The notes under the pieces: generated by a model
What the model was told of the DNA's origin: nothing
Database searches by the model: none
Seen by the model: only the letters and a program-made list of their open reading frames with translations
Made by a program: the position numbers and the translations under genes
Source: Phialocephala subalpina
Taxonomy: Eukaryota; Ascomycota; Leotiomycetes; Helotiales; Mollisiaceae
Length of the DNA: 64,000 bases
Reading direction: 5' to 3'
Assembly: GCA_900073065.1 (NCBI GenBank)
Contig: FJOG01000023.1
Location: 252,179 to 316,178, forward strand
In this document: in pieces, positions 12,595 through 23,201 of the stretch
How the letters are laid out: every line of letters begins with the position of its first letter
How positions within the stretch are numbered: position 1 is the first letter of the stretch

Positions 12595-12695
12595 GGACGT
12601 GTGACGGACGGCGAGGACGAGGGTGCCGGTGCCTTTATACCCACATTCATCTATCGAATTCCACGAGGCTGCGGTCGGTCGTGTGAGTGACCCAG
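12595..12695 (-). promoter_or_regulatory. promoter-like module, copy 1
   Basis: Minus-strand TATAAAG at 12633-12639, preceded by a CCGCAGCCTCGTGG block and a degenerate TGGGTCA-like site, followed by the GC-rich block ending CGTCAC. A 61-residue frame starts about 47 bases downstream at 12586. Confidence 0.55.
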
Positions 12696-12941
12696 GTGGA
12701 CACACTGTCGTTATATAACCCCCCTCCAACCATTCTACTAATCAATGCATTGTGAAAACCCGTCATGCTACAGCGCCAAGATGGGTGAGCACGAACACTT
12801 TACAAACCTACACTACGTGTGCTTGGAGACAACTCTTAGATTATTATCTCAGACCTGGGCCTGTTCTACTTGGATTGTTATTGTTTGCATGTTATCAATT
12901 CATTCTATTTTCGTCCGCTCTCATTCTCATTTTGCTGTCAA

Positions 12942-13151
12942 CTATTTTTTACTGCTGTCCCATGGCTGCAGCCGCACTACTATTTTGCGTCCGGGAAAAT
13001 ACTCCTGCAATATGCCAATGTAATGAATATGTTCTTTTATTCGCGTTTCTTCTAGGCCTAATCTGTTATGCTCAGCATGTCGTTGCCAGACGCCAAGCAG
13101 TTGCTCCATGTGTGGGCTCTGGTGGTTGGAAGTGCGACAGACGACGGGCAT
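12942..13151 (-). CDS. small ORF downstream of module copy 2 (uncertain)
   Basis: 69-residue frame (MPVVCRTSNHQ...) starting 14 bases after the TATA box, so the ATG may precede the true transcription start. No domain recognised. Listed because comparable frames follow copies 1 and 4. Confidence 0.15.
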   Translation of the reverse strand: MPVVCRTSNHQSPHMEQLLGVWQRHAEHNRLGLEETRIKEHIHYIGILQEYFPGRKIVVRLQPWDSSKK

Positions 13152-13250
13152 GATGGCGGCGAGTTATTTATACCTAGAAGTTCAGTACATTCCACGAGGC
13201 TCCGGTCAATGGTCGACGAGGCTGCGGTTGGTGTATAAGTGACTCAGACT
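13130..13250 (-). promoter_or_regulatory. promoter-like module, copy 2
   Basis: Minus-strand TATAAATA at 13165-13172 with TGACTCA at 13240-13246, 67 bases upstream of the TATA. The CCGCAGCCTCG block is present twice. An ATG at 13151 follows in GCCGCCATCATG context. Confidence 0.6.
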
Positions 13251-14019
13251 AGATCCGAACGGCTTTTATATCATTCTAGTACTGCAGAGAACATTGTCTT
13301 CTTGTGGAACTATAAATACTACGATAATTACCGATCTGTCGTTGGCATCAAGATCTCCGAAGATACTTAGACCTATACACTCTACAATGCTTTGGGTAGT
13401 AGCTTTGAGAAGGACTTCACATCAAAGGTTGCAGCTTAGTACTGTTAGCCCCTTTCACCTCTGGTGATTTTATGCTCACTAACAATGAATGGATTTAGAC
13501 CATATCGTTGAAATTGCTGGTTGTCTTTAGAACAAGCATACCTTTTCGTCGCATGATATCTGTTTTTTTGCTGTCAAGTTTCAGTGAGTCATGCAGTACT
13601 AAGGGTCGCATATCTTTCCTATAGCAGTCGCGAAAGTTAGCTAATGCATACTGCAGTGGTACATATGGACCACATCTTTCCTCATGAGGAACAACCTTTG
13701 AAACTTCATTGGACTGGCACCCACGCCTTTCTTGTTTACTTCCAGGCTTATACCGTATCTTTACTTTGAAAGAGTTCTGGGATATTGTCTGTTGTCATTT
13801 CTATACTATTGTCAAGCATTGCTTTATCACCGTCTGATCGTCACATCACTATTGCATATCTAGCTTTTCGTACCTAATCGCAACACTCCTTTGATGGCTA
13901 GCAAAGATCGATCCAACACAATACTTTCCCATTCGTATCTCACACCAGACTTCGCAACTCCCATCCTTATTGTCTTCCTCTTCCTTCTTCCATGCCACTC
14001 GAATGGCTTGTCTTGAGTG

Positions 14020-14120
14020 TGTAGTACGACGGACGACGGGGACGAAGGCGACGAAGCTTTTATACCTCAATATCTAAACTAAATGGCAAGGCTGAGTTGT
14101 GTGGTTGGGATGACTCATGC
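14020..14120 (-). promoter_or_regulatory. promoter-like module, copy 3
   Basis: Minus-strand TATAAAAG at 14057-14064 with TGACTCA at 14111-14117. The GC-rich block downstream reads CGTCGCCTTCGTCCCCGTCG. The first downstream ATG opens only a short frame. Confidence 0.62.
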
Positions 14121-14583
14121 AAGAAAGTGTGTCGTATGTTTGCTTTGTTAACACAGCCTTGATAGGATGAGGAAGTTGGCTAGTCCTCGCAAACCAAGTC
14201 ATCGCCAACGGCACTTCTGTACATTGGCTTTATCGCAACCTCATTCACCAAGACAGCCTAGCACAGTACATGCAAATGGGCGACACATGGATCCCTTCTC
14301 GAGTTTCTCATTGGAGCTTGTTACTTTTCAGCACTTGTTCCTTTGGTGGGCCAAAGCTATAAAAGCTGAAAGAGGGGAGGTGGAACAGGAAGATATGTTG
14401 GCTGTTGAGTCTGACATGGAGGGTGATGAGAGTGAACGGGAGACCGACGAAGATATTGTTATTCGTGCTTCCAACTCGGCTTCTAGATTTTATTCCCCTG
14501 CTTGCCTTGCAATTAATAGTTTCGTCTGCTGCCATATCCTTTGCTACTGTCAGGTTATTATCTTTATTATCTTCACCATCCAA

Positions 14584-14796
14584 TCATCTCATAGTCACTA
14601 CTTGCTGTGTTGACAACCAAGTCTCCTCACACGACAATAATATATCGCATTCCCGCTTCCAAACCTCTCTAATCATGTTATGCAGTATCTTTGCCTTCAC
14701 TTTCATATGTTTTCTCAGAGGTTCACAGTCCACGGCCGATTTGCCCGTAGAGCCCGGGCAGCAGCTTCTTCCCCGTCCTAGAGCTGCTGCATCCAT
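14584..14796 (-). CDS. small ORF downstream of module copy 4 (uncertain)
   Basis: 70-residue frame (MDAAALGRGRS...) starting about 41 bases after the TATA box, similar in size and position to the frames after copies 1 and 2 but not clearly related in sequence. No domain recognised; possibly chance. Confidence 0.15.
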   Translation of the reverse strand: MDAAALGRGRSCCPGSTGKSAVDCEPLRKHMKVKAKILHNMIREVWKRECDILLSCEETWLSTQQVVTMR

Positions 14797-14799
14797 GCG

Positions 14800-14985
14800 A
14801 TCGAGTGTGACGGACGACGAGGACAAGGGCGACGAAGCTTTTATACCCAAAAAACTTACTCTAGATGGCGAGGTTGCGGGCTGTACGCTTTGACTGACTC
14901 ACTTGTTACACGTTTCGATCATCGCATGTTATGCCAAATGGCGAGGCTGCGGTCTGTGTATCTAAATCTTGAATGACTCACTCAT
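14800..14985 (-). promoter_or_regulatory. promoter-like module, copy 4 with duplicated upstream half
   Basis: Minus-strand TATAAAAG at 14838-14845, TGACTCA at 14895-14901, and a second upstream half (GGCGAGGCTGCGG on plus plus TGACTCA at 14974-14980) without its own TATA box. A 70-residue frame starts at 14796. Confidence 0.62.
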
Positions 14986-15469
14986 CATTTGTTTTCAAAC
15001 GTCTTACATCCCCCCTGCCCCCTTATATATGTCAGCCTGCCAGAAACAAAGTTGGTAAATAATCACGGATAAAGCTGTCACGATTGCCGAGCTCAAGGAA
15101 CTCGAGGAATCTTTGACGTTAGTAAGATTTTTGAATTGCTATTCATGCTTTACTCTTTACCATTAACTGCTATTCCTTGCTCTGAAAACGTTCTATGATG
15201 TATGTCTGCTGTCAATTTTGTTAGCGTTGTCAGGTCCTTTTTATCAATGTCTGATCCCCTCGCTTTACTTCTTCAATGTACTTTTACAAATGGGTCTTTC
15301 TACACCACAAACACGCGTCGCAACCCCGCACTTACAGTCTTACACTTCCTAAGATCTGGCAAAGAGCAGCTTCTTTACCTTTACAGTCCTATAGCTCCTC
15401 AGAACGCTCCAGTCCCATATTTATTGTTTTCCTTCTTCCAAGGAATGTTGCGCTTGGCTTCAGGTATCC

Positions 15470-15572
15470 GCTGCTGTGACGGACGGCGGGGACGAGGGCG
15501 ACGAAGTATTTATCCTTGAGCGGCCCCCTCTCTCAGACAAGGCTGCAGCATCATATCTCACTGAGTCACTGC
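15470..15572 (-). promoter_or_regulatory. promoter-like module, copy 5
   Basis: TATA-like GGATAAATAC at 15506-15513 on the minus strand, TGAGTCA at 15562-15568, and the same GC-rich downstream block. A partial GGCTGCAG-type block recurs near 15.63 kb. Confidence 0.55.
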
Positions 15573-16504
15573 AGTGTCATAAGAGCTAAGCAACCGACAG
15601 CATCTTCCTGGTTGTGACGCAGAGGAGGGGTGAGGCTGCAGCCTCGTGGTTGAAAGGAGATGGATGATGACTAGCACAAGAACTTTTTGCTTAAAACGAG
15701 GTGCTTGTATCCTCTCACGTATCTGATACCATATGAGACTTGGGACACTTACGAGGAACACGAGGTCGCCACCAGAACACTCCATTGGACTATGAACCAG
15801 AAGGCAGCCAGAGACTGATATCATGCGCAAATGTGACCTGGAGCCCGCGCTTTGAAGTTTGATAAATAGGAAATCTGTTGGGAATCTGCCTGAATCGTCT
15901 CAATGTCCTGGCTTTGCACCACAGCTGTCAAGGCTTCCAGGCCAATATATTTTTAATTTTTCTATTTTGAGGATATCAGCGAAAAGGTGACGTGGAATAA
16001 AGGCAGATGTCAAGTACTGTATTTGTCATCGCCGCAATGTTCTAGCTCTGCGCCATGCTTTCCATACTCTTACGGCTGTCAAATGTTCCTGACACTCGTC
16101 TTATTTGTAGAGAGTGCACGAGACAAGATGTCCACTGTCAATGCCTGTATGTGTCTTGATGCTTAGGATTTGTGGCAAGATATATGTTGACAATGGTAAT
16201 TGTTGTGTGCATTAGATCTTCAGACGACTTCCCGATCTTTGACATCTCGTCCCAAATCTAAAGAATGATGGATACCAAGTCGTCTCAATGTCTAACTTCC
16301 GCATTACGGCTATTATTGGAACATGGCTGTCAAGTTCCCTGGACGTTTGGACGACACTAGCCATCTTCTCCAAGGTTGGGATCCCGAGGCTCAGCTTTAT
16401 CCGGTATCACTAGAGGTAGAAAGTCAGAAACAAGTTCCTAGAAATGAATCAACCCCTCCCAACAATAGGACCGGTGAGTACATTTTGGTGGAGAAGTTGA
16501 GAAG

Positions 16505-16545
16505 AATGGTGTATGCGTGCGAAGTTTGCTTTTATACCTAGCCAC
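16505..16545 (-). promoter_or_regulatory. promoter-like module, copy 6 (diverged)
   Basis: Minus-strand TATAAAAG at 16529-16536 followed by AACTTCGCACGC, a CT-rich tract and ACCAAAATG. No TGACTCA upstream. Shares the TATA core and the CTTCG word with copies 3 and 4. Confidence 0.4.
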
Positions 16546-16844
16546 TATCACGCAAGCGTCAAAGAGTTAAAGGCACGTGACTTAGAGAAGTGAACTCAAG
16601 CTGCAAGTACAAGAGAACTCTGTGTAAATGTTTTATTCTAGCAAGAAAAATATACCTTGAGTTGTCTCTTTTATGGCCCCGTACAACGAAACAACGGGGA
16701 AGTGGCCCGCACGAGGAGAGATCTTCTGAGAGATCCAAAGCTTTCAAATCATTTCGAACATTGCTATGCCGAACCATCAACGCCTAGCGCCATCGCAAAA
16801 GTCTCCGGAAGCAAATCTTTCAAGCCAGCTAGAGAAATCACGAT

Positions 16845-17512
16845 TTATGATCCTGAGACTTCCATTTGCGAATCGTACTCCCCAATCAGTCTCCGAGCAC
16901 GTGCCTCTGCCTCAATCACCATCTCGTCTTCTATCTCTTCCTGTGCTGATAGATCATCTGGGAACCCGTACGTATATACCAATGCGTTGATATAACTTGA
17001 ACCGTATGTCGCAATAGTGTGTGTATCGTCGTCCAAGTACGTCTCAAGTGCTGAAGGGAATGCGTAGTCTTGGGAACTTGCAGACTCTAGTGGTGACTCT
17101 GACAATGCTGGACGGCTTGGGGAGAAAGCTGTTGATGTCTCAGAAGAGCGGGGCAATGAATCTAAGTTCGAAGCGGGCGTTCTAATAGGGAGCGCGTAGT
17201 CGTGGACAGTCTTTGGAGAGGAGAGAGTCTCTAGTGATGCCTCTGCTGGATGGCCAGGAGATGACGTCTCTGAAGATAGAGGTGACAAAGATTTTGGTGG
17301 TAGTTCCCGAGACCTGGGTTCATGCTCTGAGGTCGAGCATTTCGAAGTTGTTGGAGAACTTTTCGACTCGGGTTTGGACTCGGACGTCTGGTTTGTGCTC
17401 GATGTTTTGGTTGAGTGACTGGAAAGGGTTAGCCGAGAAAATTCCGGTGCAGATACAATCAGGTCACACTGGCTTACCCTGAAATGGAGCCATTGGCTGC
17501 TTGGTTCGACAT
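16845..17512 (-). CDS. hypothetical Ser-rich protein
   Basis: Exon 1 is 17478-17512 (MSNQAANGSIS plus two bases), exon 2 is 16845-17418; the 59-base intron has GTAAGC, a CTAACCC branch site and a CCAG acceptor. The product is 202 residues. The first two thirds are low-complexity Ser/Pro/Thr/Glu; the last 60 residues are more ordered, with a charged helical stretch (EEIEDEMVIEAEARARRL). There is no signal peptide or membrane segment. Function not recognised. The well-formed intron supports a real gene. Confidence 0.55.
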
Positions 17513-19120
17513 CTTGTCCAACGGTCTCGATGATCGTCACGTGTAGCACGTGAGGTGGATCTTGAAGATTAAAAAGTAAAGGAACTTCCAATGGATAAAG
17601 CACGTATGCTAGATACTAGGCATTTCATTTTGATGGCGATGCTCGTAGACTTATAGTTCTCTGTTCTCTGTTGATGAAAGTGCAGAGATCTCATTGCGAG
17701 TTTTTGCACAACTGGGGTCAAAACTGCAGAGTGCAAAAATCTCTCCGGATCAAGGCAGCTGTCAGAGTTCCAAAGTAACCCGGGGCTCTGGCACGTACCT
17801 GGCCGTTCCCAAAGTCCCACATCGCCGAGAATCTGGAGAACGCTAGTTGCTCCAAACCTGGGACGACTTCTGGACATCAGAGTGTGTTTGGCCTCGACAC
17901 GGGGTCCACAGGTTTTGCACCTGTCCTTGAATTCGGCGCATAGTCTTCGACACGACTGTACCACTACATATGAACGTATTGCAGGGATTACGGTTGCTTG
18001 CTTGATTACCTACCCGTCGTAGTTGAGGTTCAAGGGGAGCGAAATTCCTTGAGTGGCGTCCTCTGAAGATGGGGTACAGACAACATTTAGTTGTAGAATG
18101 CACAAACCATGAACTGGCGGGGAGATCTTGCGGCACGCGCCAGGTTCAGCTCCCTGACTGTGTTGCCTGCGTGGCAAGGCTGCGTGCACTCGGTAGAGGA
18201 TGCCGTTTGGAAGGTATGACTTGGGCAGCTTGGCTCAAGGGAAGGTGCATTCTTTAACTAACGCCCTAATCTGATAGAAGCACAGAAGACTTTCTGCAGC
18301 GGCATCGAGCCGTAAAACTGGGAAGATTTGGCTTGGGTATGTTGGTGTATTGCTTTTCCCTGTCCATAGTTGAGGTTATGCAGTACACTGCAGAATCTAA
18401 TTATCCGGCGCAAGCAGCAAGGATCAGCTCTGACACCTTTCCTCTTTGGGCCGCGAACTACTCCCCCCTTTTCTGCCTCCCCTCCTTTGAAACCATTTCT
18501 GCATTTTGGACTTCCAAACCTGCTGGACTCCGCTGGGACATTAGAATCGTGTGTGATGAATCCGAGTCGCCGTCTGGTGACGGCAAGCTGCAGTCGTCCC
18601 CTCCTTTTCCATTTTCCAATCTTTCGAGTTCGTGTACAGTAAGGCTGCTGAGCCACTCCATCCATTCCGCCTGTCGGTCACCAAATCTGCCTCGTGCAAC
18701 TCAGTGGCTTGCAGCCTCAACGGCCTCACTCTCGAAACAAATCCCCTCCGTTCTCTCTTCCTTCTTTTGTTCAATCCTTCTCAGTTCTTCACTCTACAGC
18801 ATTGTCTAATCTACTTCGTGCTTCGCACATCACCGTCTTCCTGCTGGACCCGTATCAGCATGTCATTCTTTACTTGACGATTGACGAATTTCTTGTACTA
18901 GACTCAGCCAGCCTGATCATTTCATCGCAATCTCGTCAACTTTTCTGCGACCATCAATCAATTCGAGGTCTAAGGTCTCTTTCGGCGCTTCAGCGACAGA
19001 ACTCGCTATCAATCTAGGCCCAAAATTCACTTTTCCTGAACCTTCGTGGGGACGACTCTCCTTGCATTTGATTTCTCCTTGCCCCTCCGACGGGAATGCA
19101 ATTACCACTATTAGCCCACG
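17513..19120. other. intergenic region with one doubtful small gene
   Basis: Promoters for the minus-strand Ser-rich gene and the plus-strand Clr5/ankyrin gene. Pyrimidine-rich plus-strand sequence at 18.4-19.1 kb looks like the leader of the latter. Apart from the Cys-rich frame at 18069 nothing is recognised. Confidence 0.4.
18069..18257 (+). CDS. small Cys-rich ORF (uncertain)
   Basis: 62-residue ATG-initiated frame with five cysteines including a CVAC pair (ECTNH, RSCG, DCVAC, GRGCRLE), an arrangement recalling short zinc-binding segments of fungal hypothetical proteins. A GTATGA donor follows within the frame near 18.22 kb, so more exons are possible, but I could not find a convincing continuation. 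No function assigned. Confidence 0.22.
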   Translation: MGYRQHLVVECTNHELAGRSCGTRQVQLPDCVACVARLRALGRGCRLEGMTWAAWLKGRCIL

Positions 19121-21601
19121 ATGTCGAACGCCAAGTACAACTGGGAGCAGCATATGCCTAAGATGCTCCAGCTATACCACGAAGGAAAATCAATCTCGGA
19201 TATACATGCAGCAATTCAAGATCCTGCCACTGGATTTGATCCGAAGTAAATAACGCTTCATTCTTTATCTGTAATGTCTGTCGCTGACTTGTTAGGCCAC
19301 GCAGAGTTTATGATGTCCTCCGCAAGGCAGGGTATTCAACGAGGCCGAAAGAGCGAAAAGAGTTCCCTCGACGTAATCCCAATAGAATCTGGCAGAATAT
19401 TGCGACTGCTATCGAGCAACCTGCCGAAGATCCCGCACTGCCAATGGCAAGTCCTCTACCAAGCAATGATACTGCCCAGTTCTCGCACACCAATTCCACT
19501 GCCAGCAGGACTCGGACCATTCCAGTGGCCCAAGAACAACTCCCCTTCCGAGCATATCTGAGTCCGCGCTCGAATCAATTCGATGACAACGAGAGACACC
19601 AAGTCGATGAGATGAACCAGATACCACATGTGTCCGAAGATGGCCCGGGACCGGGCGATGATTCAATGGGGCATTTCGAGTGGTCGGAGTGGCTGTTCGA
19701 GGAGGACGATGCGACAAGAGAGAACGAAGGAGGCCTCTCGGCTCAAATCCAAGGCGATGAATCCTGTGAACCAAGACTTCGGCCTCAGTTAGATACAACA
19801 GCGTCAGCGACATTCCAACAAGGGAGCACAGGAAACCTCACAGCACAGCTTTTGTGTGACCCGATCCTCGATTTGAATACCGGTCTGGCCATCTCTAAGA
19901 GCACATATGAAATGGAGGAGAAATCAAGCGAAAGCTCAATTGAATGTCCTCCCTTAGCTAGGACATCTATCCGGCCACCATCGATCCTTTCTTCAAACCA
20001 ACATCGCTCTACGCAGGCCAGAATGGTCATGAGCAGTAGTTCAAGTTTTCCAAGCCGGTTTTCGGCCATTTTGCCATCACGGTTTCGGCCTGATCGCTCC
20101 TCATCTCCGAACAAACGAGCGTCCAATTCCACAAGAGACTCCGGATACGCGAGTGGTCGAAGCTCTCCGTTCCCTGTTATTGAAGAAGGCAACACGAATG
20201 AACAACTCGCGGAGGAATTCAAAGCTCTCTACCGAGTTCCCTGCTGCCGCCACGAACCACAACGAGCCAGCACCTCGTCAATGACACCAGTGTATGATTT
20301 CGGGCCTCCGGATCAATATAGAGATGTGACAGCCTGCTCAACTTGTCTATACTCTGCCGTCCATAACTTGAGTTGGTCCGCTAGGTATCTCAAACTTCAA
20401 GTCTTCCAATCAGAGTTGAGACTCGACAGCCTGTATGGAATCAATGACCTTGATATTGTCGGAAACTCTGCTCTCCATTATGCTGCCGCTGGCGGGGCTG
20501 ATTCGGAGTACTTCGTTTCCCTCATTCAAGCTGGAGTCAACCCATATCAACTGAACACAGAAGGCCAGTTGTTCTTACATTGCTTACACCCAAACGAGAT
20601 GGCCGGCGCAGATTCCCTCCAACTTTTGAGCTACAACCTCGTGAATACACTTAACTATCTGAACTCCATGGACCCTCGAGGAACGGTCGCGTCTCTGCAC
20701 TGGCGAGACAACGATGGACGCACGGTGCTGGATGCACTCGCAACTCATATACCGGACGCTGCAATGAAGGTTCAGACCTTTCAGTGCGTACTTCCTCTAG
20801 CGAAGGGTGACATAGTGGCTAACTATATTCCGCAGACTCATTCAGAATGCTGGATATCCCCTGAAACTTTCCAGGCAATTTCCAGAGACAGCTTCAAGAT
20901 GGGCATCTTCGAATGATCGGAATAATCCTCGAGCAAGTGATAACTTTTCTACAACTCAAGATAAGCAACAAAAAGCATACGAAATTCTGATCTGCGCCCT
21001 GTCCGATCAATCAAATTACATCGATCCAGAGACTGGAGACAACGTCCTTCACGCACTAGCCAGACTGAAACTTCCAGAAAAAGGCTCCGTGCTTTCGAAA
21101 GTCAAGGAGTTCGTCTCAAGAGACGTCGACCTCAACCTCCACAATCGAGACCGACATTCTCCACTTGCAGCATTCATCCAAGAACGCCCCTTCCTCGGCA
21201 TCGAGAGCGAGGAAACTGGAGCCACAATGTCGAAGTACCTCGACGCTCTTCTGTGGAAAGACACTCGACGCCGTATCCCGAACAAGATCAATGTCAACAT
21301 GCGCAACAAGGAAGGAGCACCGGCTTTGTATTATGCTGCAGTTCGAGGTCGTCCCGACTCTGTTCGGAGCCTCATCGAAGCGGGAGCTAATGTCAACGCG
21401 CGTGTCCACATCAATGGCGCTTCTCAGAGCATCCTGCAGGCCACCTTAAATGCGAGAAGTGGCTATGTCAACGATGTAGTGAAGATGAATCTCTACAACA
21501 ATGTCATCTCGTATCTTGAGCACGAGGGTGCGGTGCCGGAGCCGACATTATTGCAAGAGCGAGGACTTTGTGCCAACTCAGTCAAAGTCATGCCTATGTG
21601 A
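19121..21601 (+). CDS. Clr5-domain ankyrin-repeat protein
   Basis: Exons 19121-19245, 19296-20783 and 20836-21601 give 792 residues. Residues 5-60 (YNWEQHMPKMLQLYHEG, SISDIHAAI, then RRVYDVLRKAGY) match the Clr5 domain, a short helical module first described in fission yeast heterochromatin factor Clr5. A long low-complexity Ser-rich region follows, then ankyrin-type repeats (GNSALHYAAAGG near residue 440 and GAPALYYAAVRGRPD, LIEAGANVNAR near 700). The second intron (52 bases, GCTAAC branch, CCGCAG acceptor) is easy to miss because the frame stays open to a TGA at 20914; splicing restores the frame into the second ankyrin block. In this family Clr5 plus ankyrin proteins are widespread in filamentous ascomycetes, mostly without known function. 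A nuclear or scaffolding role is inference. Confidence 0.8.
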
Positions 21602-23201
21602 GAGGCCGTCCAGCGGATTCGTCTTGGATGAGGTCCACGAAAATGCTGAAAGAGACTATATTTGCGAATTGTACTTGTATCCTGTTCTTGTTTTGATTTT
21701 CGGAGTTGGTTACGTCCTTGAAATGTGCTTATACGACGTCCATGCTTCCAGGATCGGAGCGGAGGAGTTTTTGAGACATCTGGATTTTGAGGTCTGTTGT
21801 ATATGGGCTGTACATTATGACTGCGGGCCTGTCAAATCGGAGTTGGTGTATTTTATGCTCATATTCTTGTAATATTCCCTTTTGGTTGAGAAGTTTAGCA
21901 TCATAACATATTGACCTTTGGGGAAAGCGCCAGTTCATGATCGAGAGGGGGGGCTCTGGCAGGCGCATGGACAGGAAACATAAGTGAATGAAGTTTTCTA
22001 ACGCCTGTTTAATATTACACTGCTGAAACATCAGTCGCTTGATTCATAACTCCTGAAGTTTCCTGAAGTTCTTTGACACATCTTCAATCACCCTCACTTG
22101 TGGCCTCCGGTCTAAGGGCGAACAAAAAAAGAAATTCAAAAAAATCTCACCCACCTCGACTCTCTCGAAGCAGAATTCAAATCAAGAGCAAAAAAGTATT
22201 GACCAGACTGAGGCTCGCTATTTTATGTTAGTACACATGATTTGATTGTCAAGATTCAAGAAGAACTTACAACTCAGGACCTTGTCCGAACATGAATGTT
22301 AAGGACACGTGATAACCAACTCTATTGATTATTAGTTGATATTTTTGAGGTATTAGATGAAGTGACTACTTACACACCATCCGGCCTTATGATTGGATGA
22401 CGGAGGAATGCTTATTTAAATCTATATGGGTGGTTGAGGGTGGTGGATTTTGCATGGTGGAAGGGTGCGTTTGTGGCCCCACTTAGGGAAGCGAATGGAG
22501 GGCCGAGAAGATGGGATGGGAAGGAGAAGGAGGTGAGGAGTTGCAGGTTCTCTTTTGACTTTGAGAGGGGCTCTTTCGAGATACAAGAATGTGCTACTCG
22601 TTTAATCTCACTGCAAATAGTTTCAAAGTTTCAAATGTCTAAAAGCCAGACGGCATTTTGTGACCGTCAACGCTCGTCCCCTTATTCATCAGCTCACAGA
22701 CCAACACTTTCAGTTATTTTCACCAAAATAGCATTTTTCACAATTCATTTAAAAGTAATCAGCACTTTGTCATTGCCACTTTTTGATTAGAGGCAGAGTT
22801 TGTGACTGCAAGCAAATTCAGCATTTTATAATTATTTTTGATTGTAGAGCATAATAGCATTCTTTGATTCCTCATTTGGCCGCAGCGTTCTTAATTTCCC
22901 AATTTCTCGGGCTTCTTCCCTTGAGCGAGTACGATCATGGCCCGAGGCCAGGACACTCTATTAGATGCGATAATTTTAGCCTAGCCTAGCCTGTAACTGA
23001 GTCCCAGCAAGGCTGGGAGATTGGAAATGCTGTTTGGCGAGGATCTAGGCACCTTGTCAATAAGATGGTGCTGCAGCTCCCCGGACTCAGATTTACTCAG
23101 GACGTGAAGGGGAGTCTCGCCCCTGGACTTGTACGAGGACACGTCCAGGGCGCAGGAGCTATCAAAGCGAGGACTTCGATCGAGGTCGCGAAGTGGCGAT
23201 G
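21602..23201. other. intergenic region
   Basis: 3' flanks of two convergent genes. AT-rich at 22.1-22.9 kb with a short TAGCC repeat near 22.98 kb. No gene recognised. Confidence 0.45.

Larger units (their letters stand above)
12401..16545 (-). repeat. array of repeated promoter-like units
   Basis: A module recurs at about 12.63, 13.17, 14.06, 14.84, 15.51 and 16.53 kb, spaced 0.5-1.0 kb. On the minus strand each reads, in order: TGAGTCA or its complement form (copies 2-5; degenerate in copy 1, absent in copy 6), CCGCAGCCTCGCC-like block, GGTATAAAAGC-like TATA box, then CGTCGCCCTCGTCC-like GC-rich block. Copies 3 and 5 also share downstream purine sequence (GGAAGAAGGAA then ACAATAA). Copies 3, 4 and 5 share a GGGNNTGCGA-like box about 175-190 bases past the TATA. 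A TATA-less degenerate copy may lie near 14.41-14.46 kb, and a partial upstream half at 14.93-14.98 kb. The copies are diverged, so the array is not recent. I do not recognise a known transposon family. Confidence 0.7.

Noticed and set aside
12401..16545. Standard transposon interpretation of the repeated modules
   Set aside because: I could not find terminal inverted repeats, target-site duplications, transposase or reverse-transcriptase remnants; kept open as the main alternative in the findings.
17843..18136. Possible minus-strand exon pair joined by a GTAGGT...TGTAG intron near 17.95-18.0 kb
   Set aside because: The splice keeps frame for about 40 residues only, there is no ATG upstream in frame and no recognisable domain. 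Too weak to call a gene.
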